From Flavobacteriales bacterium (GTDB lineage: Bacteria; Bacteroidota; Bacteroidia; Flavobacteriales_D; Cryomorphaceae), in assembly GCA_020200995.1 (NCBI GenBank), contig JAIVHQ010000296.1:1-9920 (forward strand): a stretch of 9,920 nucleotides of DNA. The letters are read 5' to 3'. The notes beneath the pieces were generated by a model. It searched no databases, had not been told where the DNA came from, and worked only from the letters and a program-made list of their open reading frames with translations. Positions 1-6,809 of the stretch are shown piece after piece (within the stretch, counting starts at the first letter, position 1; each line of letters begins with the position of its first letter). The translations under genes were made by a program, and so were the position numbers.

Positions 1-3000
1 AACCCCGTGTTTTTTCAAAGAAACCTCGTACCCTCACTCGGCTATCCTTCGAGCGATAGCTACATCACCGCGGGCTTGCTCAACACCACACTCGAGCCGG
101 CCATTCGCACCGGCCGAATCAGCGCCCGCAATGCTACAGAAGTGGATTGGTACCTACAAAAAGTGCAGGCTTTTGAGGCGCAAACACATGCTGAATGGAT
201 GAAGAATGTACTCCACTTCGGGGGTGGAAACAACACAAGCGAGCAACAAAATTTTGCAGGATACCTGGCCAATTACGCGACCATCGTCCAGGATTCCAGC
301 TTCGGCGGAACGGTCACCACATTTCTGAAAAGCAGTTCGGAGCCCATCCAATTCAACGTTTCGCAAGAGATCACCGACCTGATCGAAACAGGCACCTCGC
401 TGCTCACCTTTTTCGGCCATGCTACCTCTGACGGATTCGACCAGAGCATTGACAACCCCGAAAATTTTGACTGGGACGGAAGGCACCCGCTACTGCTGGG
501 AAATTCGTGCTTCACCGGCGATTTTCACAGCCCGGGTTACGGCAGTACCAGCGAGCGTTTTACCATTCTGAACGGAAAAGGCGTGATCGGATTTTTGGCC
601 TCGGTGAAACTCGGCTTCGAGCCCTACCTCAACATTTACAGCCGAAAATTTTACGAGCACCTTTCAAAGCTCAACTACGGAGGCACCATCGGCGACCACC
701 ACCTGCGCACCGTGCAAGACATCCAGTTTTCGCTGGGCAGCACTCCCAACCTGTTCATGGTAAACACCTGCCTCGGCGTCAGCCTTCAGGGCGACCCCGC
801 CATCGTACTCAACTCGTGGCCACTGCCCGACCTATCTATTTCCGAAAACGACATTTTCTTCACCCCCGAAAACATTACTGCTGAAATAGACAGCTTCGAC
901 ATCAGTGTGGTGGTGACAAATACTGCAAGGGGTACAAATCAGTCGTTCAATATGTTGATTGAGCACAACACACCCGAAGGAGCCCCTGACTCCATCTACG
1001 TGCGTACGCTGCCGGGCCTGCTTTACAAAGACACCGTCACTTTTCGCCTGCCGATCGACCCGCAATTCGGGCTCGGACTTCACACTTTCAATGTGACCGT
1101 GGACCTTCCGGAAAATGTGGTAGAAGAGATGCCCGGCTTCGACTTTGTAAACAACCAGGTAAACGGGGTGGAACTGCTGATTTCCAACGGGGGAATCGTG
1201 CCCGTGTACCCGTACACCTACGCAGTGGTGGCCGAACCCAATGTCACCTTACAGGCCTCAACGGGAAATCCGCTGGCCTCGGAGACCACCTACCGCCTCG
1301 AAATCGATACCACAGACACCTTCAACAGTCCGCTGCTGCAAACCACCGACATCACCCAAACGGGTGGACTCATAGAATGGACGCCGCCAATGACCTACCC
1401 CGACAGCGCCGTTTACTTTTGGCGAGCACGCGGCAATGAAGCCGAGACGGAAGAAGATGGCAACTGGCGCGAAAGCAATTTTCAATACATTGCCGGCGAG
1501 CGCGGCTGGGGGCAGTCGCAAATTTTTCAGTTTAAAAACAACAACTTCTTCCAGACTGAATTCAACCGCCAGGAGCGCCAAATCGACTTTTTTACAGGAA
1601 CTGTGCGAATCTCCAACCGCGTGATGGGCAACAATCAGGGCAACCCGAATGCAAATGAAATCTTACTGAATGCGAGTATTCTGGAATACGGTGCTTGCTT
1701 TCTGACGCCTTCCATACACCTCGCGGTGATCGACCCGGTGAGCTTCGAAGCCTGGGGAACCAACGCCGAAGGACAAAATCCCGAGAATGATTTCGGAAAT
1801 GCCAATGCCGGGACGGGATGTCGCAACCGGGTAGAATACCACTTTGTATTCCGCCAAAACAACCCGACGCAAATGCAGTCGCTGGCCGACCTGCTTCTTG
1901 GCAATCAAATACCGAATGGCTGGTATGTGGTGCTCTACCCAATCCGCACCATCAACTACAGCGACTGGGACAATACGCCCGACATCTACACCGCTTTTCA
2001 AAACCTCGGCGCGGTGCAAATCGGCGCTCCCGATGCCCTGGACAACGTGCCGTATTCGCTGATTGCCCGAAAGGGTGACCCGGCCTGGGCCAATGAAGTA
2101 TACGGCACGAGCCCGTCGGATACCGTCATCAATGTGGTGGACATCCCGGCCAACGGTACAGAAGGACTGCTGCGCACACGGCTTATCGGACCATCCCTGA
2201 ACTGGGGCAAGGCGAGCTGGCGCACTTTGAGTCAGGACGGTGCACCCGGCGACACCACCCTGATCAGCCTCATCGGGGTGAAAAGCGACGGGAACGAAAC
2301 GCCGATTTTCAACGGGGAGTTTGACCCGAGCGAAACCCTTTCGACCGATCTCGGCAGCCTTATTTCAGCCGAAGAATACCCTTTCATGCGGCTCGAAGCG
2401 CGGCTGAAAGATGAAGTATTCGCCACCCCGGAGCACGATCTCGGCAGCCTTATTTCAGCCGAAGAATACCCTTTCATGCGGCTCGAAGCGCGGCTGAAAG
2501 ATGAAGTATTCGCCACCCCGGAGCAGATCGGTCGGTGGCATGTGCTCTATGAGCAGGTGCCGGAGGCCGCCGTGGCGCCCAATGTTCACTTCGAATTCAA
2601 CGCCGCCAATATGCAGCAAGGTGAAGAAGGCTTGCTTTCGGTGGCGGTGAAAAACATCTCGGAATTCGACATGGATTCGCTGCTCGTGAACTACTGGGTC
2701 GAGGACAACCAGCGCAACCGAATTCCGATCGAATACCCGAGGCAGGCCCCGCTGCTCGCCGGGCAAATACTGATCGATACGGTGACCTTCGACACGCGCA
2801 ACCTCAGCGGAAGCAACGCCGTGTGGTTAGAGGTGAACCCGATCGATCGCTCTACCGGCATCGCCGATCAGCCCGAACAAAACCACTTCAACAACCTGAT
2901 GCGGATACCATTCGAAGTGGAAGCAGACGAGGTCAACCCCATTCTGGACGTCACTTTCGACGGCATTCACATCATCAACGGCGAGGTGGTATCGCCCGTG

Positions 3001-3666
3001 CCTGAAATTCTGGTGACCCTGAAAGACGAGAATCCTTTTCTACTGATGGACGAACCCTCGGACACCGCGTTTTTCAAAATTTTCGTGGCCCCGCCCGGCG
3101 GCGATTTTGAGCGGGTGTTCTTTTCTTCGGGCCTGGGTGGCGACTACTTTATCGACTTTATTCCGGCCATAGACGAGCGCAACAAGCCGAAAATACTCTA
3201 CCGCCCCAACTTCCGCAACGACGGCAAGCACAAACTTTTGGTGCAGGCATCCGATAAGTCGGGCAATGCCTCGGGAAGCATCGACTACCGCATCGACTTT
3301 GAAGTGATCAATCGCTCCACCATCACCGAAGTGCTGAATTACCCCAACCCCTTCACCACAAGCACGCAATTCATCTTTACCCTGACGGGCACCATGATTC
3401 CCGATGAGTTTAAGATTCAGATCATGACCGTTTCCGGCAAAATCGTCCGCGAGGTCACACAGGCAGAATTCGGCCCGATCCGTGTGGGGCGAAACCAATC
3501 GATGTACCGCTGGGACGGCCGAGATGAATACGGCGATCGCCTCGCCAACGGGGTGTACCTCTACCGCGTGGTGGCCCGCCTCAATGGCGAAAACATCGAA
3601 CTGCGCGACGGCGGCGCGAGTCAGTATTTTAATCGCGGTTTTGGGAAGATGTTTTTGATGCGTTGA
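1..3666 (+). CDS. C25 (gingipain-family) peptidase-like T9SS protein, PorU2-like, 5' partial
   Basis: The reading frame is already open at base 1, so the N-terminus lies outside the window; 1221 residues remain (numbered from the codon at base 1). The first 270 or so resemble the gingipain C25 fold: a GYPSSDSYI / GRISA segment, then the probable catalytic pair His140 (LTFFGHATSDG) and Cys170 (LLGNSCFTGDF), close to the His-Cys spacing of gingipains. A CARDB-like adhesion domain follows (about 275-390, PDLSISENDIFF...), then beta-rich Ig/Fn3-like segments, a second CARDB-like region (about 860-960) and a C-terminal FlgD-like module (about 1110-1221: NYPNPF, WDGRDEYGDRLANGVYLYRV). This architecture matches the large Bacteroidota proteins named PorU2, relatives of the PorU sortase that processes T9SS cargo at the cell surface; the exact role here is inferred. 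Residues 783-842 are a perfect 30-residue tandem duplication. The Kelch gene downstream is likely T9SS cargo. Another secreted C25 protease remains possible. Confidence 0.85.
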   Translation, partial: NPVFFQRNLVPSLGYPSSDSYITAGLLNTTLEPAIRTGRISARNATEVDWYLQKVQAFEAQTHAEWMKNVLHFGGGNNTSEQQNFAGYLANYATIVQDSSFGGTVTTFLKSSSEPIQFNVSQEITDLIETGTSLLTFFGHATSDGFDQSIDNPENFDWDGRHPLLLGNSCFTGDFHSPGYGSTSERFTILNGKGVIGFLASVKLGFEPYLNIYSRKFYEHLSKLNYGGTIGDHHLRTVQDIQFSLGSTPNLFMVNTCLGVSLQGDPAIVLNSWPLPDLSISENDIFFTPENITAEIDSFDISVVVTNTARGTNQSFNMLIEHNTPEGAPDSIYVRTLPGLLYKDTVTFRLPIDPQFGLGLHTFNVTVDLPENVVEEMPGFDFVNNQVNGVELLISNGGIVPVYPYTYAVVAEPNVTLQASTGNPLASETTYRLEIDTTDTFNSPLLQTTDITQTGGLIEWTPPMTYPDSAVYFWRARGNEAETEEDGNWRESNFQYIAGERGWGQSQIFQFKNNNFFQTEFNRQERQIDFFTGTVRISNRVMGNNQGNPNANEILLNASILEYGACFLTPSIHLAVIDPVSFEAWGTNAEGQNPENDFGNANAGTGCRNRVEYHFVFRQNNPTQMQSLADLLLGNQIPNGWYVVLYPIRTINYSDWDNTPDIYTAFQNLGAVQIGAPDALDNVPYSLIARKGDPAWANEVYGTSPSDTVINVVDIPANGTEGLLRTRLIGPSLNWGKASWRTLSQDGAPGDTTLISLIGVKSDGNETPIFNGEFDPSETLSTDLGSLISAEEYPFMRLEARLKDEVFATPEHDLGSLISAEEYPFMRLEARLKDEVFATPEQIGRWHVLYEQVPEAAVAPNVHFEFNAANMQQGEEGLLSVAVKNISEFDMDSLLVNYWVEDNQRNRIPIEYPRQAPLLAGQILIDTVTFDTRNLSGSNAVWLEVNPIDRSTGIADQPEQNHFNNLMRIPFEVEADEVNPILDVTFDGIHIINGEVVSPVPEILVTLKDENPFLLMDEPSDTAFFKIFVAPPGGDFERVFFSSGLGGDYFIDFIPAIDERNKPKILYRPNFRNDGKHKLLVQASDKSGNASGSIDYRIDFEVINRSTITEVLNYPNPFTTSTQFIFTLTGTMIPDEFKIQIMTVSGKIVREVTQAEFGPIRVGRNQSMYRWDGRDEYGDRLANGVYLYRVVARLNGENIELRDGGASQYFNRGFGKMFLMR
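2346..2525 (+). repeat. Perfect 2 x 90-bp tandem duplication inside the C25 gene
   Basis: Bases 2346-2435 and 2436-2525 are identical over all 90 positions, including synonymous sites, and keep the reading frame. The encoded 30 residues begin DLGSLISAEEYPFMRLEA and end FATPE plus H (copy 1) or Q (copy 2). Identity stops at both edges (2345 versus 2435, and 2436 versus 2526). No divergence implies either a very recent event or an assembly artefact. Confidence 0.97.
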
Positions 3667-3936
3667 TGGGGTGGTAGCCCGGGTTGCATGGGCCACTTCG
3701 TTTCGTACATGATACGTTTTTGATCAAAATACGTATCGAACAAGAAACGATTTGGAAAATCCTGTCGATGCAAACAACACAGTCTGTTTTTGCACCTACC
3801 TCCTTTCAATACGGACGGCGTGAAGAAGTTTGATTAGTTTTCCGTCTTATTGACTTACGACTTGCCGCACTTAGAGTAAATACTTCTTTGTCTGTAGAAA
3901 AGGTACCATTTATACTAAACCACCAATTAACCACCT
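3667..3936. other. Intergenic region between the C25 gene and the Kelch gene
   Basis: I see no convincing gene in these 270 bp. The only clear structure is the nested palindrome at 3699-3749. There is no classical hairpin followed by a T-run, and no full match to the Bacteroidota promoter consensus before the Kelch start. The nearest approximation is TACTTCTTTG at 3881-3890, which has two extra bases compared with TAnnTTTG. The minus-strand frames that cross this region are not convincing genes. Confidence 0.6.
3699..3749. repeat. Nested inverted repeat downstream of the C25 gene
   Basis: The core TTTTGATCAAAA (3718-3729) is a perfect 12-bp palindrome. It is flanked by arms GATACGT (3711-3717) and ACGTATC (3731-3737), and further out by CGTTTC (3699-3704) and GAAACG (3744-3749). 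The outer arms are separated from the inner ones by unpaired bases. It lies 33 bp after the C25 stop codon and about 190 bp before the Kelch start. It could be a bidirectional transcription end or a binding site for a dimeric regulator; no T-tract follows it, so a standard terminator is uncertain. Confidence 0.7.
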
Positions 3937-5154
3937 ATGCAATCTTCCAAAGCCCTCCTCTCCTACTTCACTCTGATCATCAGCACAGCCATTTCGGCCC
4001 AATCATGGCACCAGGCGCCTGACTTCCCCGGCACAGCCCGCGATGACGGGTCGGCCTTTACCGTGGGGGATGTGGCCTATTTCGGCACGGGCCTCGAGGT
4101 AGGGTGGAATCCAACACGCGATTTTTACGCTTTCAGCGTAAGCGACGGCTGGTATGCCATTGCACCTTTGCCGGAAGGCATGGAACGGCAGTACGCATGT
4201 GGTTGCGCTTCGGGCGGCTATGGCTACATCTTCGGAGGTGTGGGCAGCGGCGACAACTACTTCAACGACCTTTGGCGGTACAGCCCCGATGAGGATGCCT
4301 GGACAGCCATGGCGCCACATCCCGGTGCGGGGCGCTCGGGCATGGCTTGCTTTAGCATGAACGACAAGCTCTACTTCGTCGGCGGGCGTATTGGTCAAGG
4401 CAATCACACCGCCGAATCCTGGATTTACCACACTGCCGACAATACGTGGGAGCAGATCGCCGACTACCCCGGCGGTGGCGTATGGCGCATGCAGGCGGGG
4501 GTGCACGGCGCCACCGGCGAGAGGGCGGTATTTACCGGGACAGGCATGAACGAAGACGGGAGCATATACAGCGGGATGTACACCTTTCTCGAAGCTTCAG
4601 ACGGGTGGAGTACCACTCCTGTGGGAGTACTTCCCGGCGGAGGGCGCATATATGCCTCCATGGGCAGGTACATGGGCGATGCCGTGATTTTCGGCGGGCA
4701 AGACGAAGATGGAGACTTCCTAAACGATTTCAAAAACTGGGAATGGGTGGGTCTCAATTGGAATGAGCTCGCACCCCTGCCCTCATTCGAGCGGCGCGGC
4801 GGCATGATGACCTCAATAGGGCCTCACATAATCTATACCACGGGACTCAACGCCGATTTGGAAAGAATAAAAGAAACATGGACGACCACTATCGTGACAA
4901 ACATCGACCGAATTGATCGCGACCGGGCCATCACACTCTACCCCAATCCGGGCAGCGGGCAACTGCGCATCCAAGGGCTCCCAGACGGCATCTCCGAATT
5001 GCGCTTTTTCAGCCTTGACGGCAAAATGGTCTACAGCGCGCAGGTAGATCGCGACGGCGAGGTTTCAACCGCTCCGTTGCCTAAAGGCATGTACATCGCA
5101 GAGATCACTATGGCCACTGGCGAGGTGGAACGAAGGAAGTGGGTGAAGGAGTGA
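3937..5154 (+). CDS. Secreted Kelch-repeat protein with T9SS type A C-terminal sorting domain
   Basis: The 405-residue protein starts with a signal peptide: Lys5, a hydrophobic stretch, and a likely cut after Ala21 just before Gln22 (STAISA|QSW). Residues about 30-315 form Kelch-type beta-propeller blades, seen as repeated Gly-Gly pairs followed by an aromatic/Trp strand: YIFGGVGSG then LWRYSPDEDAWTAMAP; LYFVGGRIGQG then WIYHTADNTWEQIADYP; VIFGGQDEDGD then NWEWVGLNWNELAPLP. The last 75 or so residues are a T9SS type A sorting domain: LYPNPGSGQLRIQG, FFSLDGKMVY, LPKGMYIAEI, ending in KWVKE. Such proteins cross the outer membrane through the type IX system and lose the C-terminal domain; the ligand or substrate of this propeller cannot be told from sequence. 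The ATG is preceded by an AT-rich, SD-poor leader, normal for Bacteroidota. The 7-bp repeat field begins just after the stop. Confidence 0.88.
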   Translation: MQSSKALLSYFTLIISTAISAQSWHQAPDFPGTARDDGSAFTVGDVAYFGTGLEVGWNPTRDFYAFSVSDGWYAIAPLPEGMERQYACGCASGGYGYIFGGVGSGDNYFNDLWRYSPDEDAWTAMAPHPGAGRSGMACFSMNDKLYFVGGRIGQGNHTAESWIYHTADNTWEQIADYPGGGVWRMQAGVHGATGERAVFTGTGMNEDGSIYSGMYTFLEASDGWSTTPVGVLPGGGRIYASMGRYMGDAVIFGGQDEDGDFLNDFKNWEWVGLNWNELAPLPSFERRGGMMTSIGPHIIYTTGLNADLERIKETWTTTIVTNIDRIDRDRAITLYPNPGSGQLRIQGLPDGISELRFFSLDGKMVYSAQVDRDGEVSTAPLPKGMYIAEITMATGEVERRKWVKE

Positions 5155-5158
5155 GTGG

Positions 5159-5179
5159 TGACGTGGAGGGCGTGTTAAA
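5159..5179 (+). repeat. 21-bp module, inverted copy at 7572-7592
   Basis: The module GACGTGGAGGGCGTGTTAAA (5160-5179) and one further base to its left are exactly complementary to 7572-7592. It sits directly beside a GGCAAT repeat field at both places, so it is part of the same compound repeat family. The two copies face each other across about 2.4 kb that contain the insertion sequence and the four-helix-bundle gene. Confidence 0.93.
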
Positions 5180-5180
5180 T

Positions 5181-5278
5181 GGGCAATTGGCAATGGGCAA
5201 TAGGCAAAGGGCAATAGGCAATGGGCAATGGGCAATGGGCAATGGGCAATAGGCAAAGGGCAATAGGCAATGGGCAAT
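5181..5278 (+). repeat. Fourteen-unit 7-bp tandem repeat (GGCAAT type)
   Basis: The stretch reads as 14 consecutive heptamers, mostly GGGCAAT, with AGGCAAT, AGGCAAA and one TGGCAAT. There is a second-order period: units 3-7 (5195-5229) are repeated exactly as units 10-14 (5244-5278), a shift of 49 bp. It is preceded by a unique-looking module (5159-5179) that recurs inverted at 7572-7592. It begins 26 bp after the Kelch stop codon and ends 9 bp before the insertion sequence's target-site duplicate. The minus strand is open in two frames only because of the repeat, giving Pro-Leu-Pro-Ile-Ala-His-Cys type peptides; I do not regard these as genes. Confidence 0.95.
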
Positions 5279-5287
5279 GTGTGCCCT

Positions 5288-5292
5288 CATGA
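5288..5292. repeat. Target-site duplication, left copy (CATGA)
   Basis: CATGA directly precedes the left inverted repeat and recurs directly after the right one at 6840-6844. A 3-5 bp duplication is usual for IS3-family insertion. The inner four bases are palindromic, so the match could also be read as an outward extension of the inverted repeat. Confidence 0.55.
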
Positions 5293-5339
5293 AATAGGTT
5301 GACAGGTCACCTACCCAAAACCCAAAAATTGTGGAAAAC
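5292..5339. repeat. Left terminal inverted repeat of the IS (OrfB-distal end)
   Basis: It has two matching blocks: AAATAGGTTGAC (5292-5303) and CCAAAAATTGTGGAAAAC (5322-5339). They are separated here by 18 bp but by only 1 bp at the right end, so the left end carries about 17 extra bases. Those bases include AGGTCACCTAC (5304-5314), which is complementary, with one G-U pair, to 5460-5470 in the tail. Confidence 0.75.
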
Positions 5340-5535
5340 CTTTTCGGTTAATATTAGCGATAGGATTTAAGTTTGTTTCATCAGGATAAGCGGAGACAGG
5401 CTCTGCTGGGGAGCAACCTGTCAAGGAATACTCCTGATCGACTGAAAAGGCGTATGCCTGTGGGTGACCTAAAATGTTTTGGGTCATCCACTTTTCAGTT
5501 GCCTTTTTGGTCGCAGTATGCCTCCTAAAACCCAT
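5311..5535 (-). CDS. Possible third small ORF of the IS (74 residues), doubtful
   Basis: An ATG at 5535-5533 overlaps the OrfB stop codon (ATGGGTTTTAG), a layout that would allow translational coupling. The frame then stays open for 74 codons to a TAG just inside the left inverted repeat. The peptide starts MGFRRHTATKKATEKWMTQN and ends with KGFPQFLGFG; I recognise no domain. Third ORFs are unusual in IS3 elements, and a chance open frame of this size is plausible. The same bases form nested hairpins, which argues for a structural role instead. Confidence 0.2.
   Translation of the reverse strand: MGFRRHTATKKATEKWMTQNILGHPQAYAFSVDQEYSLTGCSPAEPVSAYPDETNLNPIANINRKGFPQFLGFG
5380..5498. other. 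Densely folded segment in the 3' tail of the IS (possible structured RNA or cruciform)
   Basis: Several perfect or near-perfect inverted repeats lie nested in 119 bp. ATCAGGA (5380-5386) pairs with TCCTGAT (5432-5438) and encloses GACAGG (5395-5400) with CCTGTC (5417-5422), capped by GCT/AGC (5405-5407/5412-5414). Next, CTGAAAAG (5442-5449) pairs with CTTTTCAG (5491-5498) around the side hairpin AGGC-GTAT-GCCT (5448-5459) and the 10-bp stem GTGGGTGACC/GGTCATCCAC (5460-5469/5482-5491); the helices share a base or two at the three-way junction. The one imperfect pair in the 10-bp stem is G-U if the plus strand is transcribed and C-A on the minus strand, mildly favouring a plus-strand RNA. I recognise no known RNA family. 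Confidence 0.5.
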
Positions 5536-6451
5536 TTTTTAGTTTTGTGAAGTTAAACAATTTACGCTCGGGCCGTTGCCGGAGCTCAAGAATATGATTC
5601 TCAAATTCAACAGGACTCTTCCAGCCAAGGGCCTGTTGTTTCCGTTGCTTGTTGTAAGTGCTGATTATATGACCCACAGCAATAGTAATTCCACGGGCAG
5701 TGCTCGTCGTTATTGTTGGCAGCAAGTGATGCTTTAAGAGCCCGTTGCGCTGCTCTGCGTATCCATTTTGCAGGCAGTTTCCAGCACAACTGATAAGAGC
5801 TTTCAGATTGTTTAAAATAGCAAGGTAAGCACCCGAGAAGTACTGTGAGCCGCCATCGGTATGGTGGATACAACCAAAAAGTGCATCGGAACTTCTGAGT
5901 TTTATCCACCTACGAGCAGCCTGTTGAGCGTCGATACTTCTCATACGTGTACTGAAGCTATATCCCACAATGTGGGCACTGTACACATCAATCAGGCAGA
6001 ACAAAAAGTAGCGTTTACCCTCTATGTAAATGTAGGTCAAATCGCCCACCACGAACTGGTTGATATTATCAATACGTAAACCATTGGCCAGGTTTGGGTA
6101 GTTCCAGCTTTGTTTGACAGACTTGGTAGTGATTATCCTTACCCGCAGGGGTTTCAATGAAAGGCGATGATCAGACATCAAAGCTTCGAACTTTGTTATT
6201 CCGATGCCAAAGAGCTCTCTTATCCCCAAATTGTAATACAGTGAGCGTGATCCGGCGCGAAAGTCAACCCGGGATCTGTAATTGACTACCATCAATGTGA
6301 TACGCTCCATCATCGCTTCTTTTTCGCCCATGGCCTTTAGTGCCTGATGAAATCCTTGCCGAGTTATCTTAAACTCTTTGTAAAAATGTGTCATAGGAAC
6401 TCCATGCTCGCTTTGCTTGAGCCGGATGGCCTCTAATAGGAAAATCATCAC
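5525..6451 (-). CDS. IS3-family transposase OrfB (DDE integrase domain)
   Basis: The protein has 308 residues if read from the GTG at 6451-6449; an ATG follows at 6448. It contains the HTH_21-like N-terminal region and an rve integrase core with the catalytic triad Asp137 (VVGDLTYI), Asp199 (HHTDGGSQY) and Glu233 (NGYAEQRNGLLK). The second Asp and Glu are separated by 33 residues, two fewer than the usual DD(35)E; I believe shortened versions occur in some Bacteroidota IS3 members, but this is from memory. The C-terminus has the usual STYNKQRKQQALGWKSPVEF element. It is most likely made as an OrfA-OrfB fusion by -1 frameshifting at the A8G run. Nothing is visibly broken, so the enzyme may be active. 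Confidence 0.92.
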   Translation of the reverse strand: MMIFLLEAIRLKQSEHGVPMTHFYKEFKITRQGFHQALKAMGEKEAMMERITLMVVNYRSRVDFRAGSRSLYYNLGIRELFGIGITKFEALMSDHRLSLKPLRVRIITTKSVKQSWNYPNLANGLRIDNINQFVVGDLTYIYIEGKRYFLFCLIDVYSAHIVGYSFSTRMRSIDAQQAARRWIKLRSSDALFGCIHHTDGGSQYFSGAYLAILNNLKALISCAGNCLQNGYAEQRNGLLKHHLLPTITTSTARGITIAVGHIISTYNKQRKQQALGWKSPVEFENHILELRQRPERKLFNFTKLKNGF

Positions 6452-6789
6452 TTTTTTTTAAAATCCTCCCCCAACTTATCCTCAGCCAAGCGAATAAACT
6501 CCTCCTGGATAACCAATTGAACCTTCTGATCACCGATAATCTCCTTCAGCTTCTTAACCTCGCTTTCAAGGGTTTTTATGCGATCATATTCTTTACCATT
6601 GGTTATCAAAATGCGGTCCGGTAACTTCTTTGCTCCATAACGTTTAAGCCAGCGCAGAACACTATCTCTTTTGACCTCATAGAGCTTGCACACTTCCGCA
6701 AGGGTTCTTTCTCCTGATTCAATAAGCTTTACTTGCTCTTTGCGAAAATCTTCGCTGAAGCGCCTTCTTTGTCTTTCTTCGGATGTCAT
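6448..6789 (-). CDS. IS3-family transposase OrfA (helix-turn-helix)
   Basis: This 113-residue protein is the DNA-binding part of the transposase, which recognises the terminal inverted repeats. It has an N-terminal helix-turn-helix (about residues 9-52: RRFSEDFRKEQVKLIESGE, then LAEVCKLYEVKRDSVLRWLK), followed by a leucine-zipper-like heptad region (about 73-100, LESEVKKLKEIIG) that typically mediates OrfA dimerisation. It ends in Lys-Lys-Lys encoded by the slippery A-run, with its TGA overlapping the OrfB frame. The ATG is 50 bp from the right IS end, the usual position. Confidence 0.9.
   Translation of the reverse strand: MTSEERQRRRFSEDFRKEQVKLIESGERTLAEVCKLYEVKRDSVLRWLKRYGAKKLPDRILITNGKEYDRIKTLESEVKKLKEIIGDQKVQLVIQEEFIRLAEDKLGEDFKKK
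6451..6472 (-). promoter_or_regulatory. Programmed -1 ribosomal frameshift site of the IS
   Basis: On the minus strand the OrfA frame reads TTT AAA AAA AAG TGA. The last seven bases before TGA, A AAA AAG (6457-6451), form the standard slippery heptamer in the correct phase; slipping back one base continues as GTG ATG ATT TTC, the OrfB frame. A purine-rich GGGGGAGGA (6472-6464) lies 6 nt upstream and may act as the Shine-Dalgarno-like stimulator known from other IS3 members. A weak GCC/GGC hairpin (6430-6421) lies 20 nt downstream. Confidence 0.85.
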
Positions 6790-6809
6790 TTCATATCCAA
6801 TTTATGAAA

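Noticed and set aside
3040..3696. 218-codon minus-strand ORF over the end of the C25 gene
   Set aside because: It is an antisense shadow of a GC-rich coding frame; the plus-strand frame carries clear domain motifs.
5181..5278. CRISPR array
   Set aside because: The units are contiguous 7-mers without unique spacers, and no cas genes are present.
5065..5290. Minus-strand ORFs encoding Pro-Ile-Ala-His-Cys-Pro-Leu repeats
   Set aside because: They arise only because the 7-bp repeat lacks stops in two frames; no start context, no domain, and they run into the antisense of the Kelch gene.
5299..5304. TTGACA as a -35 box driving a plus-strand transcript of the IS tail
   Set aside because: No matching -10 box at 16-19 bp, and Bacteroidota promoters do not follow the E. 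coli consensus; the motif is part of the terminal repeat.
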